DNA of 64,000 nucleotides from Planktothrix rubescens CCAP 1459/22 (GTDB lineage: Bacteria > Cyanobacteriota > Cyanobacteriia > Cyanobacteriales > Microcoleaceae). A program made the translations under genes and the position numbers. Of this stretch, positions 39,353-48,893 are shown piece by piece; within the stretch, counting starts at the first letter, position 1, and the number at the start of each line of letters is the position of its first letter. The stretch is taken from the NCBI GenBank assembly GCA_904830895.1, contig LR882958.1, forward strand, positions 2,040,001 to 2,104,000, read 5' to 3'. The notes under the pieces were generated by a model. The model saw only the letters and a list, made by a program, of their open reading frames with translations, made no database searches and was not told the origin of the DNA.

Positions 39353-40453
39353 ATGAAATCTGAACGACGTATTTCATTTTCCCTCTCTAGTCTGCTGCTG
39401 ATTTTAGCATCTGTATTTCTACTGATTCTGCTCTGGCAAATTCGAGGTTTAATCGTTCTATTAATGATTTCTGTGATTTTAGCCGCTTCTATTGTTCCTA
39501 TTGTTAATTGGGCAGAAACAAAACAGGTTCCTCGATGGTTAGCTGTGGTTTTAGTTTACCTAACCCTAATTGCCGGATTAACAGGATTTGGATTAGTCAT
39601 TGGGCCGGCTGTGGTGGATCAAATTACCCTATTAGTGCGTCAATCTCCAATTTTTGCAGAAAAAATAATTGGAATTACCACTAATTTAGCAGGTCGATTA
39701 GGAGCAGATACCTCCACTTTTATTGAACAATTAATTGATACTCAATCCTTAACCAGTTGGGTAATTCGTTCGAGTCAACAATTGATTTTACGCTCCTATG
39801 GTATTACTAGGGGAATTGTGGGCGGGGTTGCCAGTTTAATTTTAGCTCTATTTATTTCCGGCTATATGGTAGCTGATAGTAAAACCCTAATTAATAGTTT
39901 GATTCAATTTTTTCCCTATCCTTGGAATCAAAGATTAGCCGATCAAGTTAATCCTATTAGTCAACGGATGGGGGGTTATATTCGCGGCCGAATTTTAGTC
40001 TCGGCAATTTTAGGGATTGCTACCACAACGGCGTTAGGATTTTTAGGATTACAAGATTTTGCTATTGGTTTAGGCGCGATCGCTGGAGTCACCAATTTAA
40101 TTCCCTTTTTAGGCCCAATTTTAGGGGCAATTCCGGCGTTAATTGTTGCCTTAGCTAAAGGCGGATTTATAGTCGTTTGGGTGTTATTATTGTATGGAAT
40201 TATTCAAAATATTGAAACCTACATTCTTGATCCTTTATTAGTCGGTTCTTCCGTGGGAATTCACCCGTTGTATCAGCTTTTATCCGTCCTGGGCGGGGTA
40301 CAAATTCTCGGTATTCTGGGTGCATTAATTGTACCCCCTTGGTTTGCAGGAGTGGCGGCATTAGTTGAAAATCTGTATCTACAACCCAAATTAATCGCCG
40401 AACAACAAGAGGAAAGTTCTGCCCCGGGTGATGAGGTATCCTCCAGAAACTAA
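39353..40453 (+). CDS. AI-2E family transporter (PerM-like)
   Basis: A 366-residue protein with several membrane segments: residues about 10-55 (two helices), 60-85, 150-175 and 205-330. The conserved GYIRGRI motif and GLGAIAGVTNLIPFLGPI loop are characteristic of the AI-2E/PerM permease family. Members export small molecules or ions; assignment to autoinducer-2 is not proven for cyanobacteria. It is a single gene upstream of the signalling cluster. Confidence 0.88.
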   Translation: MKSERRISFSLSSLLLILASVFLLILLWQIRGLIVLLMISVILAASIVPIVNWAETKQVPRWLAVVLVYLTLIAGLTGFGLVIGPAVVDQITLLVRQSPIFAEKIIGITTNLAGRLGADTSTFIEQLIDTQSLTSWVIRSSQQLILRSYGITRGIVGGVASLILALFISGYMVADSKTLINSLIQFFPYPWNQRLADQVNPISQRMGGYIRGRILVSAILGIATTTALGFLGLQDFAIGLGAIAGVTNLIPFLGPILGAIPALIVALAKGGFIVVWVLLLYGIIQNIETYILDPLLVGSSVGIHPLYQLLSVLGGVQILGILGALIVPPWFAGVAALVENLYLQPKLIAEQQEESSAPGDEVSSRN

Positions 40454-40587
40454 TTTTTCAATTTTGATGACTTACCAATTCCAGAGGTTAAACTAGATCC
40501 GTTGCCCCAAAAAACATTGGGAAAACTAGCCCCCCCTAGCTCTGTTTTCCCCTGACCGCATCCCGACTTCTTCAACCATGAGATTCT

Positions 40588-43500
40588 ATGCACTACGCGC
40601 TCCAACGCCAACTCAAACGCCTGGGTCTTGATCGACAAACTCCTCCAGTTGATATCTCTACATGGCAAGAATTTCTGGAAGTCATTAACCACAGCTACAA
40701 TGAAGCGGATCGAGAACGAAATTTAATCGACCGCTCCCTTACCATGTCTTCCCGGGAAATGTTGGAGTTATATAACCAACAAACTCAGGAATCAGAAACC
40801 CGTTTACAAGCAGAAAGGAATCGAGCCAAATCCGTAATTAGTTCCCTGGGGGCGGGGTTATGTATTTTAAATCCCCAGGGCCGTTTGTTATCAATGAATC
40901 CTGAAGCGGAAAGGCTACTAGGATGGTCGGAAGTCGAATTGGCGGGAAACCCTGTCTTAGAGTGGATTGGAGGGCGATCGCAATTATCCTTAGATGGGTT
41001 TCAACAACTTACCGAATCCGCCTCCACCCCCGCAGAGTTAACCTCCTTCCTAGAACCGATCAAATCCAGTGACGATCAGTTTCTTCGTGCCGATGGCAGT
41101 ATTTTACCCGTTTCCTATGTATTAACTCCGATTTTAGAGAAAAACACCTTTGTAGCAGCCGTCTTAGTATTTTTAGACATTACCGAACGCAAACAAGCTC
41201 AGTTAGAAGCCGAACGTTCGATCTCTCTCCTACGCGCCACTTTTGATTCCACCGATGCCGGAATTTTAGCCGTTGATCGCACGGGAAAAATCTTAAATTT
41301 TAATCAGAAATTTGTGGAAATGTGGCAAGTTCCCACCACCCTATTCAAGCCTCCCCACGATCAATCTGCCTTAGCCTTTGTGTTAAGACAATTAAAAGAT
41401 CCGCCTCGATTTCTAAAAACGGTCATGCAGCTTTCTTCTGAACCTCAAATACCAACTTATGATGTGGTAGAATTCAAAGACGGCAGAGTTTTTGAGCTAT
41501 ATTCCCATCCTTCCAAAATGGGAGAAAAATTAGTTGGGCGAGTTTGGAGTTTTCGAGATATTACCCAAAGAAAACGAGTCGAAAAAGCCCTACAATATCG
41601 GGTAGAATTTGAACAATTAATTACTAATTTATCGACTCACTTTATTAGTTTAACCACCGATGGGATTGAAAATGGTATTCAACAGGCTTTAGAACGAATT
41701 AGTATCTTTATTGAGGTAGAACAAAGCTATTTATATTTATTCGCCGATCAGGAAATCCAGATGAATTCGGTTTATCAGTGGTTAGCAATCAAAAGTCTAA
41801 ATCTTGGCCTACAAGAAAACGCAAGATTAACCGATTTATTAAAGAAAATATTACCCTCAAAACTTTACATTTTTGATATTCCTTGGTTAGAAAAACAACT
41901 CAACCGCTATGAAAATATTTATCTAGCGATTCAAGATTTACCCCCAGAAGCACTAAAGGATTTAGAATATTTACGACAATTTCATCAAAGTTTAGAATTA
42001 TCATCTTATTGCGAAACCGATACTTCACCTGCAATTGCATCCATTATTCTAGTTCCGTTAGTCTGTCGTCGGGCCTTGGTGGGCTTTCTGCGATTTGATT
42101 CTATCTATTCTAGTTATACTTGGTCATCGGATAATATTGCCCTATTAAAAATGGTAGGAGAAATGTTTTCTAATGCCATTGAGCGGAAACAAACGGAGGA
42201 ATTCTTACGACAAACCGAAGCTAAATATCGCAGTATTTTTGAAAATGCGGCGGAGGGAATTTGTCAAACTACCCCAGAAGGCAGATATATTAGTGCTAAC
42301 CCGGCATTAGCAAAAATTCTAGGCTATGATTCCCCAGAGGATTTATTACAAACAGTCACAGATATTAGCCATCAATTGTATGTTAATCCCCAGCGTCGGG
42401 CAGAATTTATTGCAGCTATTCAAGCCAATAATTCCGTATCGGGGTTTGAATCCCAAGTTTATTGCCGAGATGGAAGTATAATTTGGATCTCAGAAAATGC
42501 CCGGGCTGTTCGAGATCAAGCCGGACAACTGCTCTGTTTTGAAGGCACAGTCGAAGATATTACCGAAAGTAAACAAGCCGCAGAAGCCCTGAAACAAGCC
42601 AAAGAAGCCGCAGTTGCCGCCAATCGAGCTAAAAGTAGCTTTTTAGCCAATATGAGTCACGAACTCCGCACTCCTTTAAATGCGATTATTGGCTATAGTG
42701 AGATTTTGGCAGAAGAAGCCGGAGACTCAGGATATGAAGATATTGTTCCTGATTTAGAACGAATTCGCACGGCTGGACGTAACTTACTATCTTTGATTAA
42801 TGATATTTTGGATATTTCTAAAATAGAAGCGGGGCGGATGGATTTGTATTTGGAAACCTTTGAGATTCCCATGTTAATTGAAAGTGTCGTCGCCACGGCT
42901 CAACCGCTTGTAGATCAAAATAGAAACACATTGGACATTCACTATGCCCCCAATACCCCCAGCACCATGCTCGCCGATTTAACTAAAGTTCGACAGGTCT
43001 TATTGAACCTGATTAGTAATGCAGCTAAATTCACCTCAGCAGGCCAAATTACCCTCGATATTTGTCTAGCCCAAACCCTGCCATGGGAAGACGTTCACCC
43101 GCAAAATCTGACCGTCGATCCCAAATCAGGCTATATTGCTTTCCAAGTCCGAGATACCGGAATTGGCATTACTCCCGAACAACAAAAACAACTATTTGAA
43201 CCCTTTACCCAAGGAGACGCCTCAACCACTCGCCGTTATGGGGGAACGGGATTAGGACTAACGATCAGTCAACGCTTTTGTCAAATGATGCAGGGTTCGA
43301 TTAGCGTTAATAGTGAACTATCCAAGGGTTCCACCTTTACCGTCTATTTGCCCCTCTGGGTTCAATCCCTATTCCCAGAAGCGGAATTGGAATCCGAACC
43401 AGAGGAACCTTTGGGAGAACAAGATTTAATCTGGGTTGAACCTACCTTGACAGTTAATAGTTCATCGGCAACGATCTTAGTCATTGATGATGATCCCGAT

Positions 43501-44244
43501 ACCCGGAATTTAATCGAGCGATCGCTAATCGAGCACCGAATGCTCGTAGAAACCGCAGCAACAGGGGAAGAAGGACTTCAGCTTGTCCAAGAACTGCGTC
43601 CCGATGCCGTGATTTTAGATATAATCCTACCAAAAATGAGCGGTTGGGCGGTATTATCAACATTAAAAGCCGATCCTAATCTAGCTGATATTCCAGTGAT
43701 CGTGTTATCGTTCATCAGCAATAAAAATCGAGGGTTTGCCTTAGGTGCATCGGACTATCTAACAAAACCTTTTGATGGGAAGCGTCTGGCTACTTTACTA
43801 AGTAAGTATCAACCTGATCGGAAACCGGATATTCTGCCCCTAGCTAATCACATTTTAGTTGTTGAAGATGATCCTATAATCCGACAAATGTTACGCGGAT
43901 TATTACAGCGACAGGGTTGGATAGTTCAAGAGGCGGCCGATGGTGAAGTCGCTTTGCAATTGATCCAACAGTCCGCTCCCAGACTAATTCTGCTGGACTT
44001 AGTTCTTCCCCGAAAAAGTGGTTTTGAGTTGATCCACGACCTTCAAAAAGCTGAACCGTGGGCGCATATCCCAGTTATCGTAATTACGGCTGCGGAATTA
44101 ACCCCCTCAGAATGGATGCAATTGCGGGGATATGTGGAGCAAATTCTTCAGAAAGGCAGTTATAGCGGTGAAGATCTTTTGAAAGAAATTCATACGTTGT
44201 TGAATGCCAGCTTGAAACAGTTTCCATTAAATTCTAAATCGTGA
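40588..44244 (+). CDS. Hybrid sensor histidine kinase (PAS/GAF/HisKA/HATPase/REC2)
   Basis: A 1218-residue soluble kinase. Order: PAS (residues about 80-200), PAS (210-330), GAF (335-535), PAS (540-665), HisKA with MSHELRTPLN (acceptor His near 690), HATPase_c (about 775-925; DTGIGIT, GGTGLGL), then two receiver domains (about 960-1075 with VIDDDPD and ILDIILP; about 1088-1205 with VVEDDP and LLDLVLP). The two receivers indicate an internal phosphorelay, passing phosphate to the CheY-like protein encoded next. Confidence 0.93.
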   Translation: MHYALQRQLKRLGLDRQTPPVDISTWQEFLEVINHSYNEADRERNLIDRSLTMSSREMLELYNQQTQESETRLQAERNRAKSVISSLGAGLCILNPQGRLLSMNPEAERLLGWSEVELAGNPVLEWIGGRSQLSLDGFQQLTESASTPAELTSFLEPIKSSDDQFLRADGSILPVSYVLTPILEKNTFVAAVLVFLDITERKQAQLEAERSISLLRATFDSTDAGILAVDRTGKILNFNQKFVEMWQVPTTLFKPPHDQSALAFVLRQLKDPPRFLKTVMQLSSEPQIPTYDVVEFKDGRVFELYSHPSKMGEKLVGRVWSFRDITQRKRVEKALQYRVEFEQLITNLSTHFISLTTDGIENGIQQALERISIFIEVEQSYLYLFADQEIQMNSVYQWLAIKSLNLGLQENARLTDLLKKILPSKLYIFDIPWLEKQLNRYENIYLAIQDLPPEALKDLEYLRQFHQSLELSSYCETDTSPAIASIILVPLVCRRALVGFLRFDSIYSSYTWSSDNIALLKMVGEMFSNAIERKQTEEFLRQTEAKYRSIFENAAEGICQTTPEGRYISANPALAKILGYDSPEDLLQTVTDISHQLYVNPQRRAEFIAAIQANNSVSGFESQVYCRDGSIIWISENARAVRDQAGQLLCFEGTVEDITESKQAAEALKQAKEAAVAANRAKSSFLANMSHELRTPLNAIIGYSEILAEEAGDSGYEDIVPDLERIRTAGRNLLSLINDILDISKIEAGRMDLYLETFEIPMLIESVVATAQPLVDQNRNTLDIHYAPNTPSTMLADLTKVRQVLLNLISNAAKFTSAGQITLDICLAQTLPWEDVHPQNLTVDPKSGYIAFQVRDTGIGITPEQQKQLFEPFTQGDASTTRRYGGTGLGLTISQRFCQMMQGSISVNSELSKGSTFTVYLPLWVQSLFPEAELESEPEEPLGEQDLIWVEPTLTVNSSSATILVIDDDPDTRNLIERSLIEHRMLVETAATGEEGLQLVQELRPDAVILDIILPKMSGWAVLSTLKADPNLADIPVIVLSFISNKNRGFALGASDYLTKPFDGKRLATLLSKYQPDRKPDILPLANHILVVEDDPIIRQMLRGLLQRQGWIVQEAADGEVALQLIQQSAPRLILLDLVLPRKSGFELIHDLQKAEPWAHIPVIVITAAELTPSEWMQLRGYVEQILQKGSYSGEDLLKEIHTLLNASLKQFPLNSKS

Positions 44245-44282
44245 AAATTCTAAGCCTAAACTATTAATGTTGAGATCAGATC

Positions 44283-44660
44283 ATGGTAAAGATTTTATTA
44301 GTTGAAGATAATGAAATGAATCGGGATATGCTCAAACGACGTCTATTCCGCAAGGGATATGAGGTATTTATTGCCGTGGATGGGGCTGAGGGTGTGGCAC
44401 TGGCCCATTCAAAAATGCCCGATCTGATCCTGATGGATATGAGTTTACCCGTGATGGATGGATGGGAAGCTACCCGACAAATTAAAGCCGATCCAAAAAC
44501 CAAAGCCATTCCCGTAATTGCGTTAACGGCCCATGCTATGGCGGGCGATCGGGAAAAATGTTTGGCCGCCGGGTGCAATGATTACGATACAAAACCCGTA
44601 GAATTTTCCCGTCTATTGGACAAAATAGAAGTCTGTTTAAAGAAAGCCACCGCACCCTAA
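44283..44660 (+). CDS. CheY-like response regulator
   Basis: A 125-residue single receiver. VEDNEMNRDM (acidic pocket), LILMDMSLP (phospho-acceptor Asp around residue 54), ALTAHAM (switch Thr) and KPVEFSRL (Lys) are all present. It follows the hybrid kinase by 38 bases and is the likely final receiver in a phosphorelay. The DMSLPVMDGWEATRQIK form is typical of partners of cyanobacterial hybrid kinases. Confidence 0.93.
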   Translation: MVKILLVEDNEMNRDMLKRRLFRKGYEVFIAVDGAEGVALAHSKMPDLILMDMSLPVMDGWEATRQIKADPKTKAIPVIALTAHAMAGDREKCLAAGCNDYDTKPVEFSRLLDKIEVCLKKATAP

Positions 44661-44867
44661 TCAGTTATCAGTAAACAGTCAACAGTCAACAGTTATCAGC
44701 CAAGAGAAACTATAAATCTCTACTCTTAACTCTTACGGAAATATTGTAGAATCTGCTGAAAGCGATCTCAATTTTTATCTGAGCAACTGATTTGATGAAA
44801 ACCTTAGCTGGAGGCGTGGTACTTGTTGTTACTATCCCAAAACGACAGTAGGAGCCACTAATAAGAG

Positions 44868-45926
44868 ATGGAAGCTCAACCCGATCGCGTGCTAATTGTT
44901 GATGATAATGAGGTTAACCGTGACCTCCTGGCTAAAAGACTCCAGCGCCAAGGTTACGGCGTGACTGTGGCTTCTAATGGCTTTGAAGCCCTGGAAATGA
45001 TGGCATCAATGTCCCTGGACTTGGTGTTACTGGATATTATGATGCCTCAAATGAATGGCTATCAAGTCTTAGAGACTTTGAAAGCCGATCCCGCCCTGCG
45101 TCATATTCCCGTGGTGATGATTTCGGCGGTTAATGATATTGATAGTATTGTTCGTTGTATTGAATTAGGGGCCGAAGATTATTTATCTAAACCCTTTAAT
45201 CCGGTTTTATTAAAAGCTAGAATTAATGCCTGTTTAGAAAAAAAACGCCTACGGGATCAAGAACAAGCATATTTAAAAAAGTTAGCTGAAGAACAGGAAA
45301 AATCGGAACGATTATTATTAAATATTTTACCCGAAGCGATCGCCCAACGTCTAAAACAGGGAGAAAGCACCATTGCCGATAGTTTCGCCGATGTCACGGT
45401 TTTATTTTCAGATATTGTTAATTTTACTAAATTATCCGCTAATTTATCCCCGGCTCAATTAGTGGAAGTTCTCAACGAAATTTTTTCGGCTTTTGATGAA
45501 TTGGCGGAAAAATATGGCCTAGAAAAAATTAAAACCATCGGAGATGCTTATATGGTAGTTGGGGGACTCCCTACTCCCCGTCCTGACCATGCAGAAGCGA
45601 TCGCTAATATGGCCTTAGATATGCAAAGCATTATCGGTCAATTTCGTCTCGAAGGCAATGAACCTGTACAAATGCGAACCGGAATTAATATCGGGGCGGT
45701 AGAAGCGGGAGTTATTGGTACCAAGAAGTTTACCTATGACCTTTGGGGAGATACGGTAAATACCGCTAACCGCATGGAGTCCCATGGCGTCGCAGGCAAA
45801 ATTCAAGTCACAGAAACTACCTACCAACGTTTAAAAGATAAATACATTTTTGAGGAGCGCGGCATCATTGAAATTAAAGGCAAAGGCGAAATGTTCACCT
45901 ATTTCCTCATCGCCCGAAAAGATTGA
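44868..45926 (+). CDS. Response regulator with class III adenylate cyclase domain
   Basis: A 352-residue protein: receiver (residues 1-125; VDDNEVNRD, LLDIMMP), coiled-coil linker (about 130-160) and a class III cyclase domain (about 165-350). The metal-binding Asp pair is in LFSDIVNF and GDAYMVVG. The base-selecting residues are Lys222 (EKIKTIG) and Asp291 (YDLWGDTVN), the adenylate-cyclase combination rather than the Glu/Cys of guanylate cyclases, so it should make cAMP. It is probably switched by the hybrid kinase relay upstream. Confidence 0.92.
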   Translation: MEAQPDRVLIVDDNEVNRDLLAKRLQRQGYGVTVASNGFEALEMMASMSLDLVLLDIMMPQMNGYQVLETLKADPALRHIPVVMISAVNDIDSIVRCIELGAEDYLSKPFNPVLLKARINACLEKKRLRDQEQAYLKKLAEEQEKSERLLLNILPEAIAQRLKQGESTIADSFADVTVLFSDIVNFTKLSANLSPAQLVEVLNEIFSAFDELAEKYGLEKIKTIGDAYMVVGGLPTPRPDHAEAIANMALDMQSIIGQFRLEGNEPVQMRTGINIGAVEAGVIGTKKFTYDLWGDTVNTANRMESHGVAGKIQVTETTYQRLKDKYIFEERGIIEIKGKGEMFTYFLIARKD

Positions 45927-45965
45927 ATTGGGTAATGGGGATCGCAGATTTAAGAGGATTTCACG

Positions 45966-46052
45966 GATTTCACGGATTTTAATCTGTGTTAATCTGCGTA
46001 ATCCGTTTAATCCGTGTTCAGATTTCACGGATTTTAATCTGTGTTAATCTGC
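45966..46052. repeat. 32-bp direct repeat pair after the cyclase gene
   Basis: Identical 32-base units at 45966-45997 and 46021-46052 (core tttcacggattttaatctg), with partial copies between (aatccgtttaatccgtgtt). The second abuts the stop of the convergent TspO-like gene. Similar sequence families recur in cyanobacterial intergenic DNA. Confidence 0.85.
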
Positions 46053-46835
46053 TTAAATCCTTCGTCGTAAAATAGTTAAACTTAATCCAAATAATCCCAA
46101 AGATAGAGATACACCAATAGCTGTGACTAAAATTAAAGGTTGGGTAGTTTGGCGAACTGCGATCGCACAAAGTGCCCACATAATCACAAAAGGATAGGCA
46201 ATTTCATTCCGTTCAATAATTAAAATAGACGCTACAGTTCCAGCAATTACTAATAAAATTGCTGTCCATAATTCCGGTGAAATTCCCCCGCCTTTCCATT
46301 GCCAATTTTCCAAGACTAAAGCGACATTCACAATGGTTGCGACACTAATCCAACCTAAATAAATACTAATCGGAAGATCAACATACCAGCGTTCTTGTTT
46401 AGAGACTTTAACCCTACCAATATTTAATCTTAAATAAGCCACAATTAAAGAATTTAAAATGGCTATCATTGCCCCCAGGGACAAAAAAAACATCTGATAT
46501 TGAAATAAAAATACCCAAATTATTTGGGCAATACTGGCTAAAACCAAGGCAAAACCTAACTTCTCTAATCGCGGATTTTCCTGGTTTTGAGGTAAAAATT
46601 GATATAGGGCAAAACCGAATAATCCTAGATAAATTAAGCCCCAGATAGCAAAGGCATAATTAGCCGGAATAATTTTAACATCTCTAAAAACTGTATTAGA
46701 AATTTCTCCAATAGTTAAACCATTAAAGGGAGCTAAGTTCGCTAATACATTAATTCCAAATGCGGCGATAATCGCCATTAAATTTGCCCATTGTCTGAGG
46801 GAGTTAAGATGAGAGTCCTGAGAATTAGTCTGCAT
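46053..46835 (-). CDS. TspO/MBR-like tryptophan-rich membrane protein
   Basis: A 260-residue protein with about seven to eight membrane segments, longer than canonical 150-residue TspO. It holds conserved-looking AFAIWGLIYLGL (membrane helix), WVFLFQY and YLGWISVATIVNVAL (Trp/Asn-rich helices). Long cyanobacterial TspO relatives may bind tetrapyrroles or act in stress signalling. I set the start at the ATG 46835 (MQTNSQDS). The frame continues upstream to 47009, but only through a heptad array and a GC palindrome. Confidence 0.75.
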   Translation of the reverse strand: MQTNSQDSHLNSLRQWANLMAIIAAFGINVLANLAPFNGLTIGEISNTVFRDVKIIPANYAFAIWGLIYLGLFGFALYQFLPQNQENPRLEKLGFALVLASIAQIIWVFLFQYQMFFLSLGAMIAILNSLIVAYLRLNIGRVKVSKQERWYVDLPISIYLGWISVATIVNVALVLENWQWKGGGISPELWTAILLVIAGTVASILIIERNEIAYPFVIMWALCAIAVRQTTQPLILVTAIGVSLSLGLFGLSLTILRRRI

Positions 46836-46849
46836 GGGTCTACTAATTA

Positions 46850-46953
46850 GGTAATTGGTAATTGGTAATTGGTAATTGGTAATTGGTAATTGGTAATTGG
46901 TAATTGGTAATTGGTAATTGGTAATTGGTAATTGGTAATTGGTAATTGGTAAT
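46850..46953. repeat. Heptanucleotide tandem array (ggtaatt)n
   Basis: 14 complete ggtaatt units plus a partial one, just upstream of the TspO-like gene's start. Short tandemly repeated heptads (STRR type) are a known feature of filamentous cyanobacterial genomes. Because 7 is not a multiple of 3, each period of 21 bases shows all three frames, and in this orientation none contains a stop codon. Confidence 0.95.
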
Positions 46954-46988
46954 AGAAAGAGTTTGCCTTCCGTGTTCCGGTGTTCCCT

Positions 46989-47023
46989 CCCCCCTAGCCC
47001 CCCGTGCACGGGGGTTTGGGGGG
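46989..47023. repeat. GC-rich palindromic repeat, copy F
   Basis: cccccctagcccccc, centre gtgcac, gggggtttgggggg, flanked on both sides by gtgttccct-type units. It is the copy most like B inside tnpB. It lies between the heptad array and the DEAD-box gene's 3' end. Confidence 0.9.
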
Positions 47024-47128
47024 CTGTTCCGGTGTTCCCTGTTCCCTACTAAAAAAAAATCCACCAGACACGATCAATTGCATCTGGTGTATCTATTTTA
47101 ATCGGTAGAAACCGTCATTCGTTGAATC

Positions 47129-48535
47129 CTATTCAACGCCCTGGGACACCGAAGGACGAGGAACCACCCGACGATTTAATTTCGGTTTAGAAGACGGGAG
47201 TGGCATTTCTTCTTCCTCAGCCGGGAATTCGGAATCTAACCAACTGGGGCGAGTTTGATCGTAGGCCAGTTGTAAAGCCGCCGCGGCGATCGCCTGGGGA
47301 TCGTATTCCTCACTCAATTGGGCCACAATCGGTAAGAAAGAGGCAACCCGTTCACCCGTTAAGGCTTCCTGCACTCGTCCTTGAAGTCGTTCAATATAAC
47401 GGCCTTCAATTTGCGAGCGCTTAGGAATCGACAACACCGTAAAGTTATGATTCAAATGGCGCTCAATTAACCGCAGTTTCCGGCGATCAATCGGTTGAAT
47501 CAACGTAATTGCGATCCCTTCCCGTCCGGCGCGACCTGTACGACCAATCCGGTGCACATAACTCTCGGCGTTATCGGGTAAATCGTAGTTAATCACGTGG
47601 CTGAGATGATCCACATCCAATCCCCGGGCAGCGATATCCGTGGCCACGATCCAACGCACCTGACGACGGCGGAAGCGTTGTAGCAGCCGTTCCCGTTGGG
47701 TTTGGTTCAAGTTACCATGATATTCGTCAACACTGTGACCTGCGGCTTGCAGGAAAGTAGTTAACTCCGCAGCAGCCTGTTTAGTGCGGACAAAAATAAT
47801 CGCTGATTCTGGATCTTCTAATTCTAAAATCGGTTGCAACGCCCGGGCTTTTGACCACCCACGGGGAGCCATATAAGCACGCTGTTCAATGCGTTTGGGA
47901 GTAGCTTTGGGGTTTTCAGCTTTAATGGTGACTGGATTTTTGAGGAATTTCTTCACCAGTTTCCAAATCGAAGGCTCCATCGTAGCCGAGAAAAACGCCG
48001 TTTGCCGATCTTCAGCAACGGATTCCAGAATTTTTTCTACATCCTGAATAAAGCCCATGCTTAACATTTCATCGGCTTCATCCAACACTAACCACTTAAT
48101 CCGGTCAAATTTCAGATTCCCCCGGTTGAGTAAATCTAAAATCCGTCCAGGTGTGCCAACAACAATCTGCACGCCCTGTTGTAACCGTTGGATTTGTCGT
48201 TCAATCGACTGACCGCCATAAACGGTTAAAATATACAAGCTGCGATCATCGGTCATTTTCCGAATCGCTTCTTTAACCTGCATGGCTAACTCCCGAGTTG
48301 GGGTCAGGATTAACGCTTGTACGCCCTTTGCACTTGTATCCAGTTGCTCCAGAATGGGCAATGAAAAGGCGGCTGTTTTGCCCGTCCCGGTTTGAGCCAG
48401 TCCCACCACGTCCCGTCCAGACAAAATATGGGGAATTGCTTCGACTTGAATGGTGGTTGGCTCGCTAAAGCCTATTGTTTCCAGATAACTAGCACGTTCT
48501 TCGGAAATTCCTAAGCTTGCAAAAGATGGACTCAT
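47129..48535 (-). CDS. DEAD-box RNA helicase (CrhR/DeaD-like)
   Basis: A 468-residue ATP-dependent RNA helicase. Q-motif (SEPTTIQVEAIP), AQTGTGKT, PTRELA, VGTPGR, DEAD, SAT, RGLDV and HRIGRTGRAGR are all present in order. The C-terminal about 80 residues are an auxiliary RNA-binding region. The similarity and long leader resemble Synechocystis CrhR, a redox- and cold-regulated helicase, but the orthology was not tested. Confidence 0.93.
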   Translation of the reverse strand: MSPSFASLGISEERASYLETIGFSEPTTIQVEAIPHILSGRDVVGLAQTGTGKTAAFSLPILEQLDTSAKGVQALILTPTRELAMQVKEAIRKMTDDRSLYILTVYGGQSIERQIQRLQQGVQIVVGTPGRILDLLNRGNLKFDRIKWLVLDEADEMLSMGFIQDVEKILESVAEDRQTAFFSATMEPSIWKLVKKFLKNPVTIKAENPKATPKRIEQRAYMAPRGWSKARALQPILELEDPESAIIFVRTKQAAAELTTFLQAAGHSVDEYHGNLNQTQRERLLQRFRRRQVRWIVATDIAARGLDVDHLSHVINYDLPDNAESYVHRIGRTGRAGREGIAITLIQPIDRRKLRLIERHLNHNFTVLSIPKRSQIEGRYIERLQGRVQEALTGERVASFLPIVAQLSEEYDPQAIAAAALQLAYDQTRPSWLDSEFPAEEEEMPLPSSKPKLNRRVVPRPSVSQGVE

Positions 48536-48893
48536 TCATTCTCCTATCTATGTGTTTTAGCCCGGTTCCTGACCTTACCCTATCCATTTGAGACACTTTT
48601 ACTACAATGCAGAGGTTTATTAGTTTTGCTATAACGCTTGACGCAGCTCTCTACAAACGTTGAGTTACGCTGTCTCTTGGGCATCTTGGAACCTTATTTA
48701 CATTCCAAGGTCTTCAAAGTTCCTGAACTCACTTTTTGTCACAACCATTGAGGTTGTTTAGTCAATCAGACTCTTTATAGACCATCTCTCTCTAGGATAA
48801 CGCTTAACATTCAGAAATATAACAACAAATTTCTTAAAATTTGCGGCGATTTCGGTGAAATGGCTTACCTGTAAGCTTTTAAGGGCTAACGTT
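48536..48893 (-). promoter_or_regulatory. Long A+T-rich upstream region of the helicase gene
   Basis: 358 bases without ORF. On the minus strand it contains several short inverted repeats (ttggaa...ttccaa around 48688-48705; caacc...ggttg around 48743-48757; gtaagctttta near 48870). A long structured leader would fit autoregulation as for crhR-type genes; this is inference. Confidence 0.35.

Noticed and set aside
46843-47064. 73-codon minus-strand frame rich in LPITNYQ repeats
   Set aside because: It is the translation of the heptad array and palindrome; there is no gene.
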